In this document: positions 24,727-33,583 of the stretch, in pieces
Position numbering within the stretch: the first letter of the stretch is position 1
Layout: the number at the start of each line of letters is the position of its first letter
NCBI RefSeq assembly: GCF_045865695.1
Contig: NZ_BAACAP010000239.1
Location: 62,001-126,000, forward strand
Direction of reading: 5' to 3'
Origin: Scytonema sp045865695
GTDB taxonomy: Bacteria; Cyanobacteriota; Cyanobacteriia; Cyanobacteriales; Nostocaceae
DNA length: 64,000 bases
Notes under the pieces: generated by a model
Database searches by the model: none
The model's input: only the letters and a program-made list of their open reading frames with translations
What the model was told of the DNA's origin: nothing
Position numbers and translations under genes: made by a program

Positions 24727-26140
24727 ATTTTTCGCTCCAATTCCAACCTAAAACTGCAAACAAAGCCCACCAGTAAAAGAAAAAGGTTGTGTGACTCCAG
24801 ATATTTTCTGTAATCATCCCTATAGGAAGAGATACCAAAATAGCTAACATGATAAAACACAATTCATATTGCCGATTGTTCCTGGGTATCTGATACATTA
24901 ATTGAATGAGACGTATCGCCTGAGCTATGAAAAAGCCAATATAAGTTACAAAACCGATAATTCCTCCCTCAATCAATGCTCTAATGTAGTCATTGTGAGG
25001 TAAGAATCCATTACCTGCGACTTGAATGCTCAAACCCAAGCCATAACCTAAAAAAGGATACTCTTGCCATCGATTGAGTAGTAAATTCCATTGAGAAAGC
25101 CTCCAATTAAAGCTATTGTGGTCTCCTTCTGACAAGAGAATTGCTCGCGATATGTCAATGTCGGGATTCAGCAAGGGTGTATTGGCAATTGAGGCGAGGC
25201 GTTGTTGCCCAAACTCTGAACTGGCAAATAAGGCAATGACAATACCAAATAACAATATTCCACCAATTAAATTCAACAAGCTCAATCTGGGGGCAATTAA
25301 AACCAAGACGAAGACGGCAAGCATCATCAAGCTAAAGAGAGACTTGGTACTGACAAACAAGAAAGTTAGTACGCCAAGCAATACCAGCCACCGCCACCGA
25401 TGTTGTACCCATTTCAGTTTCCACCACGTTAGACCAATGAATAATAATAAGAAGGTGACAAAGGTATTTGCCATACCAAAAGTCCCTCTGATTCTTGCCC
25501 CTTCAGCCAATGCACCAAAACCGTCTCCACCACCAATTGAAAGCATAGGAGGTAGTAGCGACGGCACGAACAACTGCATTAATGCTACTGTTATCGGTAT
25601 AATTAAAGACAAAAAAAGCCCAGAGACAAACTTCTGTGGAGAGATTTTATCCTTAAGCTGCATGACTAGTAAGTAGACTAATGCCCAAGTTAATAAGCGC
25701 ACCCACTCCCGAATAGCCTCTGATAAAAATGGCGTACCTAGCCCCAATCCTCCCAACGGTAAAAGTATGACCCACAGGCTCTGTATGATTAACCAACCGA
25801 TAAAGAACCACCAAAATTTATCGACCTTGACTGGTTGACCTACGAGCAATCTTACGGTTACATAAAGTATGGTGAGAGCGTCTAGTGCGATCGCAAAAAC
25901 TGCCGGTAATTGGAGAGCCGAGAAAGCATCTAGAGAACTCCGTAGGATTAATAAACCTATGACCGCCTGCTCGAACTGAGTAAAAAAGTAGAAAAGAATT
26001 GGTATTGCACACAAAGCCAATATCGGGTAAAGGGGCTTGATGCCAATAAGAAATCCCGTTGCTACACCAACCCCTATACCTGCTAACCCAATGATGATAC
26101 TCAAACGAGCAGAACGATTTGAGCTTTGATGCGACCACAT
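24719..26140 (-). CDS. O-antigen polymerase/ligase family protein (Wzy/WaaL-like)
   Basis: This gene encodes 473 residues, very hydrophobic, with roughly 11-12 membrane helices. The large periplasmic loop near residues 330-390 contains WNLLLNRWQEYPFLGYGLG and then FLPHNDYIRALIEGGIIGF, the signature of the O-antigen ligase/polymerase family (PF04932 type). It would polymerise repeat units or ligate the glycan on the periplasmic side. Position next to a Wzc-like co-polymerase favours the polymerase role. Only two bases separate it from the upstream Wzc-like gene's stop, and it overlaps the acyltransferase gene downstream. Confidence 0.9.
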   Translation of the reverse strand: MWSHQSSNRSARLSIIIGLAGIGVGVATGFLIGIKPLYPILALCAIPILFYFFTQFEQAVIGLLILRSSLDAFSALQLPAVFAIALDALTILYVTVRLLVGQPVKVDKFWWFFIGWLIIQSLWVILLPLGGLGLGTPFLSEAIREWVRLLTWALVYLLVMQLKDKISPQKFVSGLFLSLIIPITVALMQLFVPSLLPPMLSIGGGDGFGALAEGARIRGTFGMANTFVTFLLLFIGLTWWKLKWVQHRWRWLVLLGVLTFLFVSTKSLFSLMMLAVFVLVLIAPRLSLLNLIGGILLFGIVIALFASSEFGQQRLASIANTPLLNPDIDISRAILLSEGDHNSFNWRLSQWNLLLNRWQEYPFLGYGLGLSIQVAGNGFLPHNDYIRALIEGGIIGFVTYIGFFIAQAIRLIQLMYQIPRNNRQYELCFIMLAILVSLPIGMITENIWSHTTFFFYWWALFAVLGWNWSEKYE

Positions 26141-26142
26141 TA

Positions 26143-28266
26143 TTACTTAGACCTCGAACTTGTCAATTGCCTTCGCGGTAGGTAACCGTTTACTGAATAC
26201 TGGTAGTACTTTTCTGTTTGACTTGTCATTCCATTGACTACAACTCCTAATATAGGTATGCGATTTCGTGTTAATTCTGATACACTTCTGGAAAGAGTTT
26301 CCTTGAGGGTAAAGCCGGGACGAGTCACTAACATAATGCCATCACTTTGCTTAGCTAAAGTGGCAGCATCAGCGCAAGCACTGAGGGGTGGAGTGTCTAT
26401 AATAACTAAATCGTAGTTTTCAGATGCTTCTGTCACTAAAGACTTCATGTCAACAGACTCTAATAACTGTGAGGGACGACCGTACAATTCTCCACAAGTC
26501 AGGACATCCAAATTCTCAATATCCGTTGATTGCACTGCATCTGTTAGAGAGATATCTCCTTCAAGCACGTCCGTTACTCCTGGCTTACCAGATAGATTAA
26601 ATAAAGTGTGCTGTTCCGGTCTTCGTAAATCTGCATCAATCACCAATGTTCGCCAAGACAACATACCCGCTATAGCCCCCAGGTGTGAAGCGACGATAGA
26701 TTTACCTTCTCCAGCAATGGAACTGCTAACAACAATCATCCGCATTTGGTCGCTACGAAACTCCAGAGTTTTAAAGAGCATGCGGTATGGCTCAACTAAA
26801 CTCACATTATCTAAGAATCGGCGAGATGGTGCAAGAACGAGGGTCTTAGAAGGTAACCGTGGTAAAACTCCTAGCAAGGATAGTTTGAGCAACTCTTCCG
26901 CTTCCGATGCATCGCGTAAGGTATTGTCCATCATCTCTAGAAGCAGTACGATGGAGGTGGCAAGTAAAGTTCCTAGAGCAGTCGCTAAGACTAACACAAC
27001 TGAGCGTTTGGGTGATGTGGCTTCAGTTGGAGGTTGTGCTTGTTCGATAATGCGGAGATTCCCCACTTGTTGTGCTTCCGCAATTCGTGCTTCTTCGTAT
27101 TTGCTTTGTAATAATTTTAAAGTCTCCACCGCTTCTTCTCGTTGGCGGGTGAGTGGCGTTAACCGTTGCTGTTTAATTGGAAGTTGTGCGAGGCGAAGTT
27201 GAAGGTTATCGCGTTGAGATTGAACGCTCTTTAATTTATTTTCCACTGCCGCCCGTTCAACGTCATTCGCAATCAGTTGGGCGGAGAAGTTCTGGCTTAC
27301 CTGATCTGCGGCTACATTGTTTGGAGAAACTGGTTGATTTTCAGAGACGCGATTGAGTCCCTGAACGTACAAATTGCGAATGCTGTTGCGTTGATAAAGT
27401 AACGAGCGCACATCTGGATGATCTTCTGTATACTTAGCACGAGACTCAGCCAGTTTTGTTTCCAACTCTGTCAACTTAGTCCGTAACTCTTTAAGTTGTT
27501 CGTCTTGACCCCCACGAACGGATGCATAAGCACTTTTTAGGGCTGTGGTATTGGTAATTTGTCGTAATGATGCATCTTGCGAGCGTAACTCTCGAAGTTG
27601 AGCAGACAAAGTACGCTCCTGATTTTCTAGAGTTGCTAAACTATCAACCAAACTCTCGCTTTGCTTGGTAAAAGAAATAATACCACTACTTTGCCTATAT
27701 CTGTTTTCCTGTAGTTCGGCATTCTCTACGTTCTGACGCGCCTTTGGGACTTCCTTTTCCAAAAACTTCCGCACGTTAGCCGCTTCTTGGCGGATTGTAT
27801 TAGCACTTTCTTCTTCCATTGCCTGAGAAACAGCATTCAGCAACTGAGCAGCAAGTACAGGGTCTTTCCCTTTATAGCTCAACTGTAGAATGTTAGTCGC
27901 AGGGACTATTCTCACTCCCAAACCTTTATGAAGGTCTGCAGTTGTCACCTGAGTTTTACTTTTGTGAGAACTTTTGAAGATTTGTAAGGTACGGTTTAAA
28001 ACCCGTTGGGACTTGACTAACTCTGCTTGGTCTGCCAACGGACTTGGACCTCCTGGTGTATTGGAAGACACTTGAGAAATGTCACGACCCAACTCTGAAA
28101 TACTTGTCTGCTTTGTATCGAGCATCAATCGGGCTGAAGCTTCATACTGACTTGGCGTAATTGTAAGGTATGCGATCGCACCACCAATAGCCGCCACAAA
28201 TGCCGCCACAGCAGGCAAACTTCGCCTCTTTATAACTCCTATGAGAGATGAAACGGTTTTTTCCAT
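26143..28266 (-). CDS. Wzc-like polysaccharide co-polymerase and tyrosine autokinase
   Basis: This gene encodes 707 residues. The N-terminal Wzz domain has one membrane helix at about 15-35 and a second at about 425-445 (VVLVLATALGTLLATSIVLL), with long coiled coils between (about 165-400). The bacterial tyrosine-kinase domain follows: Walker A SSSIAGEGKS (514-523), Walker A' LVIDADLRRP (541-550) and Walker B VIIDTPP (621-627). A C-terminal tyrosine cluster (Tyr687, 688, 690, 695) is the expected autophosphorylation site. It controls chain length and polymerisation of the exported glycan and partners with the adjacent Wzy-like protein. No separate phosphatase (Wzb) is visible in the window. 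Confidence 0.95.
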   Translation of the reverse strand: MEKTVSSLIGVIKRRSLPAVAAFVAAIGGAIAYLTITPSQYEASARLMLDTKQTSISELGRDISQVSSNTPGGPSPLADQAELVKSQRVLNRTLQIFKSSHKSKTQVTTADLHKGLGVRIVPATNILQLSYKGKDPVLAAQLLNAVSQAMEEESANTIRQEAANVRKFLEKEVPKARQNVENAELQENRYRQSSGIISFTKQSESLVDSLATLENQERTLSAQLRELRSQDASLRQITNTTALKSAYASVRGGQDEQLKELRTKLTELETKLAESRAKYTEDHPDVRSLLYQRNSIRNLYVQGLNRVSENQPVSPNNVAADQVSQNFSAQLIANDVERAAVENKLKSVQSQRDNLQLRLAQLPIKQQRLTPLTRQREEAVETLKLLQSKYEEARIAEAQQVGNLRIIEQAQPPTEATSPKRSVVLVLATALGTLLATSIVLLLEMMDNTLRDASEAEELLKLSLLGVLPRLPSKTLVLAPSRRFLDNVSLVEPYRMLFKTLEFRSDQMRMIVVSSSIAGEGKSIVASHLGAIAGMLSWRTLVIDADLRRPEQHTLFNLSGKPGVTDVLEGDISLTDAVQSTDIENLDVLTCGELYGRPSQLLESVDMKSLVTEASENYDLVIIDTPPLSACADAATLAKQSDGIMLVTRPGFTLKETLSRSVSELTRNRIPILGVVVNGMTSQTEKYYQYSVNGYLPRRQLTSSRSK

Positions 28267-28376
28267 AACATTGGGGATTGGGGAACTCGGGGCCCCCTCT
28301 GGGGATAAGGGGCAATGGGAATTGGGGATTGGGCATTGACAATGGACAAATGACTAATGACAAAGGACAATCGAAT
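28267..28376. repeat. GATTGGGG/GGGGCCCCCTC block and heptamers
   Basis: ATTGGGGATTGGGGAACTCG with GGGCCCCCTCTGGGGATAAG and then AATGACAAAGGAC heptamers. It fills the 110-bp space between the Wzc-like gene and the upstream GT4 gene. It shares its GGGGAACTCGGGGCCCCCTC core with 2812-2850. Confidence 0.8.
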
Positions 28377-29567
28377 TTACTTCTTACTTAGAACCTCCGC
28401 TAACTCTGCCCGGTTTCGATCCAATCCTCTCAAAGATTCAGGAGATTCTAGAAGTGCTTTGTAGAGGTTCAAATTGTCGTTAGTAATGCGTTCCCAACTA
28501 TAATTCAGTTGCACGTGCCTTTTTGCATACACTGCCATAGACGCTATTTCTTGAGGATGAGCGATGGCCCAATCTAAAGATTGAATGCAAGAATCTACAC
28601 TTCCAGTAGTAAAAAGCGTTCCTCGACTCCCACTAAGGAGTTGCTTGTGAGGAGGAATATCGCTAGCCAAAACTGGTATTCCTTCTCGCATAGCCTCCAA
28701 CATGGCTAGAGGTAATCCTTCTAAATCGGAAGGAAGAGCAAATAATCCCGCACCCCTAACAATTTCCCAAAGACGAGATCCTCGAAGTTCGCCTGCAAAG
28801 ACAATATTTCGATTGTGAGCGATCTTTTCTAATAACTCTGAGGTGAAAGATTTTGTATCGCTGACTCCTCCAGCCAAGACAAGCTTCCATCCCAAAGGTT
28901 TCAAAGCATTAAAGGCATCAACGAGTAAATCGGGACGCTTTTCCGGTACAAGCCGACCCAGAAATACGATGTAGCGTCCTTTCTCAAGCCCTAACTGACG
29001 ACCATAGCCAAAATTTGGATCGGACTCGCCATAGCTAGCTGGGGCGTTGGGGATATAAACTGTATTCCTGCCATAGGTTTGTAAGAAATACTTTTGCAGC
29101 GCATCCGAGACAACAACTAATTCGTGAGCAAAACGTACTGCTGCCTTTTCACCTGTTTGAATGACGCGAGTTGAAAAGCCACCCCACTTGGCACGTTGCC
29201 AGTCTAAACCCTGACAAGTCACAACAACTTTTGCCGAGTTAGCAACTTTTGGTAAACAAGTAAACAAAGCCGGACCCAGAGCGTGGAAGTGGATGATATC
29301 ATATTTCTTAGCACTTGCAGCTACTGCTCCTAAAGCTGAAGTGACAAAAGCATCTACACCTCTCAAGTTCAAACCCGGTACGGAAATAACTTGAACGCCT
29401 TCATAATCATAGCGATCGAGCCACGAACAATCTGTATAAGAAGAACGGGCAAATAGATCGACAGAATGTCCTTGTTTTACTATTCGAGGATAGAGTTCCG
29501 CACAGTAATGTTCAATTCCTCCTTGTTTAGGAGGTAAACCTTTGGCACCAATTACAGCAATTTTCAT
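28377..29567 (-). CDS. Glycosyltransferase family 4
   Basis: This gene encodes 396 residues from MKIAVIGAKGLPPKQGGIEH. The frame opens 48 bases upstream, but the GT-B fold begins exactly at MKIAVIGAKG, so the shorter form is chosen. The motifs are KQGGIEHYCAELYPRI, then IVFLGRLVPEKRPDLLVDAF in the donor domain and SDLEGLPLAMLEAMREGIPVL as the E-x7-E loop. It looks like the GT4 subgroup often annotated as rhamnosyl- or galactosyltransferase, but the donor cannot be fixed from sequence. It is the second gene of the polysaccharide operon, upstream of the Wzc-like gene. Confidence 0.92.
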   Translation of the reverse strand: MKIAVIGAKGLPPKQGGIEHYCAELYPRIVKQGHSVDLFARSSYTDCSWLDRYDYEGVQVISVPGLNLRGVDAFVTSALGAVAASAKKYDIIHFHALGPALFTCLPKVANSAKVVVTCQGLDWQRAKWGGFSTRVIQTGEKAAVRFAHELVVVSDALQKYFLQTYGRNTVYIPNAPASYGESDPNFGYGRQLGLEKGRYIVFLGRLVPEKRPDLLVDAFNALKPLGWKLVLAGGVSDTKSFTSELLEKIAHNRNIVFAGELRGSRLWEIVRGAGLFALPSDLEGLPLAMLEAMREGIPVLASDIPPHKQLLSGSRGTLFTTGSVDSCIQSLDWAIAHPQEIASMAVYAKRHVQLNYSWERITNDNLNLYKALLESPESLRGLDRNRAELAEVLSKK

Positions 29568-29642
29568 AAGAATTTCGTCTTTACCTGTAATCTGAAATGG
29601 TTCAATAGCGGTCAAATCAAGTCAAATGTTAAACGTAACATT

Positions 29643-30860
29643 TTACACCCCCACAGCCCAACTCGCTTTTTGCTCCCAACGACTTAACATATCGCTGTAA
29701 ACATCGCCAATAACTGTACGGGCTGCATAGGGTTGTGCTGCCCGCACGCAAGCTTCTGTTGGGTAGTTCTCCGGATGTAAGAGAACCTTGCGTATAGCCT
29801 CTGCTATACACGTTGGAGTCCTTTCCAAACAGACAATTCCACTTTTAACTCCTAGCAGGTTTGGAGTTTCACCGCATTGAGTGGTCACTACTGGTGTCCC
29901 ACTAGCAAGCGCTTCCAAAACAACCAAAGGCAAACCCTCGTATTCACTGCTTAAAACAAAAACATTGCAGATACGATGCAGCCTTGCAATTTCCTCTTGA
30001 GTCACTGCTCCAAGCATTGTAACTCGATCGGATAGCCCCAATTTAACAAGTTCTGCACGAATATCTCCTGCTAACTCACCATCCCCTGCTATCAAGAGGT
30101 GAACTCTAGTATCGTTTAATGCAGCAATTGCACGGACAAGCAAAATGGGATCTTTTTGAGGATGAAGCCTTCCAGCAAATAATACAAAACGTTTCTCTTC
30201 AGTCAAACTTAGTTGAGATGCTAGTTCCTGCCTCTTAACTTGTCTTTGCCCTTCGGTCAAGGGATAAAAAATTTCGTTGTCAAAAGAATTTTTTATATAT
30301 TGAATGCGGTCTTGCAGATTGGGATACCGCTGTTTGTACAACCTAGTTGCATCAGTATTGCAAGAGAGGATGCGATCGAATTGACGAACTAATAAGCTTT
30401 CTAAGGCAAAATATGCTGCTGGAAATCGCCGCCAGAGAATGGCTTTTTTGTCACCACTCGCTTGTATTTGCGTTTGAATATCATTGTGTATAAAAAGCGT
30501 TTTTTCTCCAGTCCAATAAAAACTTGCTAGTGTTGGCTCTATCCTATGGAAGTGCATAAAGTCTGAATCAAAATGCTTTCCTAATAGACCCAATGTATAT
30601 TTCAATGTTGTTGGTATCAAGTTTCTAACATTGTCATTTTGTAATGTAAATAAAGGTAGAAAACTAATGTCTTTGCCAGCAAACTCTGCTTGCTGCCATA
30701 CACCAACGGGTTTTTCCGGACAGTCCCCTGTTCCTACGAGTTTTACTTCAAACTCATCTGGAGCGTACTTAATAAAGGTTTTGATAAGTGTCTGAATTCC
30801 ACCGATTGTTGTGTTCCAAGGGTTAAATTGGTAAAAAATCGTGAGAACAGGCTTACGCAT
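29643..30860 (-). CDS. Glycosyltransferase family 4, first gene of the locus
   Basis: This gene encodes 405 residues from MRKPVLTIFYQFNPWNTTIG. An upstream in-frame GTG would add three residues, but an AAGGTGG ribosome-binding site at 30866-30872 is spaced correctly for the ATG at 30860. The motifs are IGGIQTLIKTF in the acceptor domain, RFVLFAGRLHPQKDPILLVRA and SSEYEGLPLVVLEALASGTPVV in the donor domain. It transfers one sugar, specificity unknown. It is the most upstream gene of the minus-strand polysaccharide run, so the promoter should lie in 30873-31376. Confidence 0.92.
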   Translation of the reverse strand: MRKPVLTIFYQFNPWNTTIGGIQTLIKTFIKYAPDEFEVKLVGTGDCPEKPVGVWQQAEFAGKDISFLPLFTLQNDNVRNLIPTTLKYTLGLLGKHFDSDFMHFHRIEPTLASFYWTGEKTLFIHNDIQTQIQASGDKKAILWRRFPAAYFALESLLVRQFDRILSCNTDATRLYKQRYPNLQDRIQYIKNSFDNEIFYPLTEGQRQVKRQELASQLSLTEEKRFVLFAGRLHPQKDPILLVRAIAALNDTRVHLLIAGDGELAGDIRAELVKLGLSDRVTMLGAVTQEEIARLHRICNVFVLSSEYEGLPLVVLEALASGTPVVTTQCGETPNLLGVKSGIVCLERTPTCIAEAIRKVLLHPENYPTEACVRAAQPYAARTVIGDVYSDMLSRWEQKASWAVGV

Positions 30861-30865
30861 GATAT

Positions 30866-30872
30866 CCACCTT
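30866..30872 (-). promoter_or_regulatory. Shine-Dalgarno deciding the start at 30860
   Basis: AAGGTGG on the minus strand, five bases upstream of the ATG. The GTG in-frame alternative overlaps this motif and is therefore unlikely to be the start. Confidence 0.7.
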
Positions 30873-31054
30873 GCACGGTTAAGCGCAATTGCTATATTGT
30901 TTTTCTATTTTTTAAAAAACTTTAAAAAACTTTAACGATTTCCTCCTACAAATTAAATAAATTTACGAGTTTTTGCATTCCTCCGATAGTAGTATTCTCA
31001 ATAATGGGTTTGTAAAAATCCTTCATGCCTTCCTATACGTTGCACTGATGCTCC

Positions 31055-31089
31055 AAAATTTCTCTACGTGTAACACGTAAAGAAATTTT
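31055..31089. promoter_or_regulatory. Long palindrome upstream of the polysaccharide operon
   Basis: AAAATTTCT-c-TACGTG-TAA-CACGTA-a-AGAAATTTT: nearly perfect 16-base arms around a three-base loop, followed on the plus strand by a T-run. It lies about 195 bp upstream of the first gene of the locus. It could be a rho-independent terminator of a gene since lost to the IS insertion, or an operator with the core TACGTG/CACGTA. The rest of 30873-31376 is AT-rich, with no gene seen and no promoter that I can define. Confidence 0.6.
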
Positions 31090-31376
31090 TTACTTGAATT
31101 AGGGACGCGATCGCCGACTAAAGCAAATTCAAGAAAATTTGATGACTGTCTTAAATAATCTAGTATTTTCTACCATTAAATTTTGCGACCATCTCAAATC
31201 TTCACAAAATCTTCATATAGCTTGTCACTGTTTTTACATCGCTTCTCAGAGAAATAGGCTATATTAGTATATTTTATATAAATTATTTGAAATAAAAATT
31301 AATAAGTTATAGGAAAAAATTATCACAAATTGGGGATTGGGGACAAGGTACACCTTAATAACACGGGAAGCAGGTA

Positions 31377-31440
31377 GCCCCGAAGTATGAGTATCAAGGA
31401 ATTAAAGGAATTGATACTTCAAAGTCATTCATGTCGGGGC
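31377..31440. repeat. Left-end stem-loop of the IS element
   Basis: GCCCCGA (31377-31383) pairs with TCGGGGC (31434-31440), enclosing an inner stem GTATCAA/TTGATAC (31391-31397 with 31411-31417). It is located beyond the 3' end of tnpA, where IS605-type elements carry the end hairpin recognised by the Y1 transposase. Confidence 0.65.
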
Positions 31441-31491
31441 GGAATGCTGACACGAGCAGATTTATCTGCCGTGTCATTGACAATTAATTCG

Positions 31492-31899
31492 TCATTTGTA
31501 ATGGTGCGGGTCATTAATATACGCTTCAATAATAGCTGAAGATACTTTGCCCGTAGTGTCATAAAAATAAGCGTGAGTCCATAACGTGGGTAATTTAAGT
31601 AAATGTGGAAACTCAAGCCTTAGATAACGAGAAGAACGTCCTTTAAAAGCTTTGACAATTGAATTAATTGGAGTACTTGGATCGTATTCTACAAGCACGT
31701 GAACGTGGTCAGGAGCGATTTCTAGGCATTTAATTATCCATTTTTTTTCGTTTGCAACTTCGGTAAGTATTTGGCTAAGTCGTAATTTCACATCACCCAC
31801 TAATACTCGCTTACGTCTTTTTGGTATCCAAACCAGGTGAACTGTGGCAGAGCCAACAGAATGATTGTTGTGTCTATATTCTCTACTGGAGACTTTCAT
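31492..31899 (-). CDS. tnpA: IS200/IS605-type Y1 transposase
   Basis: This gene encodes 135 residues, full length for the Y1_Tnp family. The HUH metal-binding motif is HVH at 65-67 (IAPDHVHVLVE) and the catalytic tyrosine is Tyr127 in the C-terminal helix (SSAIIEAYIND). It cuts and rejoins single-stranded DNA at the element ends during peel-and-paste transposition. Nothing suggests inactivation: there is no frameshift and all key residues are present. It is divergent from tnpB, with about 150 bp between starts containing a CTTGGGG hairpin. Confidence 0.95.
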   Translation of the reverse strand: MKVSSREYRHNNHSVGSATVHLVWIPKRRKRVLVGDVKLRLSQILTEVANEKKWIIKCLEIAPDHVHVLVEYDPSTPINSIVKAFKGRSSRYLRLEFPHLLKLPTLWTHAYFYDTTGKVSSAIIEAYINDPHHYK

Positions 31900-31998
31900 C
31901 TTTTTTGTATATAAACGGAACCTATTGACAAGAATTGTCGTCTAGGTTATTGTATATAGCAAGAAACAGCAAACAATAGGAGGTGAGTCCACTGCGGT

Positions 31999-32015
31999 CT
32001 TGGGGTTTCCCCAAG
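31999..32015. repeat. CTTGGGG/CCCCAAG hairpin upstream of tnpB
   Basis: A perfect 7-bp stem around TTT, followed by GTGGCGAACCCGGAGGG, just before the tnpB start. The same kind of G-rich leader is common before cyanobacterial tnpB genes. It may affect tnpB translation or form part of a transcript structure; the role is not shown. Confidence 0.55.
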
Positions 32016-32049
32016 TAGAGCAAGTGGCGAACCCGGAGGGTGATTGTAA

Positions 32050-33576
32050 ATGGCTCGGAAAAAGACTCCATCTTTCATTACAGAGATTCCATTAATAGTA
32101 GACAGTGCTCAAGAAAAAGAGTTGTTGTCTAAATTTGAAGCATCCAGACAACTGTACAATGCTTGTCTGAATGAAGCGATGGTCAGGATGGAGTTAGTAC
32201 GTAATTCCGAGGCATTTAAAACAGCTAAAAAAATTTCAAAATCGAATAAGAAAGAAAGAACTGAAGCGTTTAGTGCAGCACGTTCTGCTTACAGATATTC
32301 TGATTACGACCTTCAAGCTTATGCAACAATTGTCGCTAATTCATCTCAATGGATTGCTGACAAGATTGATTCTAATACTCAACAAACAATTGCTAAACGA
32401 GCATTCAAAGCGTCAGAACGAGTTATATTTGGACGTGCAAAGAAAGTTCGTTTCAAGGTATCAAGTCGTTTTCATTCGGTCGTTGGGAAAACCAATAAAC
32501 AAGGACTACGTTGGAAAAATAATGAATTAGTTTGGGGAAGTCTCAAATTACGTTCCATTATTGATGAGAACAATCCTGTAATTATGCACGGGCTACAATC
32601 TCCCGTTAAGTACGTTCGCATAGTATGGAGGGAATTAAACGGTAAGCGTCGTTGGTACGCACAGCTTATTAATGAAGGTTTACCCTACCAAAAAGAAAAG
32701 AATTATATTAGTAATGGTTTGATTGGTCTGGATTTAAACATTTATAATATTGCCTTTATTGGAGATGAGAAAGCAGGTTTATTGCCATTTGCGGAAAAAG
32801 TACCGACTTACGAGAAAGAGATTACTGTACTGCAAAAAAAGATGCAGCGTTCCCAAAGGGTATTAAATCCAGACAACTACGAACTAGATTTTGAAATCAA
32901 GAAAGGTCATCGTACTGTTAAGAAAAAAGGTAAGGTCAAAAAGGGGAAGCAGGAGTGGCAACGCTCTAAAAATTATAAAAAAGCCGCTCAAAAGAAACGG
33001 GAATTACAACGAAAAAAGGCTGCATATGCCAAAAGCCAAAACCGCAAGGTAGTTAATGAAATCTTACGGCATGGTAAAGATATTAAGACTGAAAATGTCA
33101 GTACAAAAGGTTGGCAGAAACGTTATGGTAAAGCCATAGCTGCCAAGTCTCCAGGATTTGTACAATCAGAACTCATTCGCAAAGCTGAAAAAGCTGGTGG
33201 AAGTGTTCATAAATTTTCTACTTCATATACAGCGTTATCTCAAACTCATTTAGATGGTAGTCGTGTTAAAAAATCTCTGTCCGAACGAGTTCATCATGAT
33301 GCAACGGGTATTAAAATGCATCGCGATCTCATGAGTGCGTACTTGAGTAGATATGTTAATCAGGATGATACGCTGTCAGTGCAAGATGCCCGTAACGGGT
33401 ATCGTGGGGCGGAGCCGCTCCTGTTGGAGGCTTGGCAGCAGTCCAAAAATCGCGAACAAGTAGGCTCGTCCGAAAGTGGGTTGATTGCCCCAGAGCGGTT
33501 CTCCAATAAGCTAGGACAAATTGACCAGATAGCTGATTGCTTGCAATCCGGGCGAAAAGTTAATTCTAATTCCTAG
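32050..33576 (+). CDS. tnpB: TnpB-family RNA-guided nuclease, zinc-ribbon cysteines absent
   Basis: This gene encodes 508 residues, longer than the usual 370-410. The RuvC-type residues are readable: Asp228 (IGLDLNIYN), Glu348 (DIKTENVSTKG) and Asp426 (KMHRDLMSAYL). Between the last two, where TnpB proteins normally carry two CxxC pairs, this protein reads TALSQTHLDG and LSERVHHDATG with no cysteine at all, so the zinc ribbon is degenerate or rebuilt. A lysine-rich insertion lies at about 285-325. A C-terminal extension of about 70 residues after the catalytic Asp may be read over the guide-RNA region. A GGAGG lies about ten bases before the ATG. TnpB proteins cut DNA guided by a transcript from the element's 3' end; activity of this variant is uncertain. 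Confidence 0.88.
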   Translation: MARKKTPSFITEIPLIVDSAQEKELLSKFEASRQLYNACLNEAMVRMELVRNSEAFKTAKKISKSNKKERTEAFSAARSAYRYSDYDLQAYATIVANSSQWIADKIDSNTQQTIAKRAFKASERVIFGRAKKVRFKVSSRFHSVVGKTNKQGLRWKNNELVWGSLKLRSIIDENNPVIMHGLQSPVKYVRIVWRELNGKRRWYAQLINEGLPYQKEKNYISNGLIGLDLNIYNIAFIGDEKAGLLPFAEKVPTYEKEITVLQKKMQRSQRVLNPDNYELDFEIKKGHRTVKKKGKVKKGKQEWQRSKNYKKAAQKKRELQRKKAAYAKSQNRKVVNEILRHGKDIKTENVSTKGWQKRYGKAIAAKSPGFVQSELIRKAEKAGGSVHKFSTSYTALSQTHLDGSRVKKSLSERVHHDATGIKMHRDLMSAYLSRYVNQDDTLSVQDARNGYRGAEPLLLEAWQQSKNREQVGSSESGLIAPERFSNKLGQIDQIADCLQSGRKVNSNS

Positions 33577-33583
33577 CCAGAAT

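Noticed and set aside
25116..25676. Plus-strand 186-residue frame
   Set aside because: Antisense to the Wzy/WaaL-like membrane protein gene, which has clear family motifs; the frame encodes Lys/Asn/Pro-rich sequence with no domain.
26447..27202. Plus-strand 251-residue frame
   Set aside because: Antisense to the Wzc-like gene including its kinase motifs; Ser/Arg-rich composition typical of a shadow frame.
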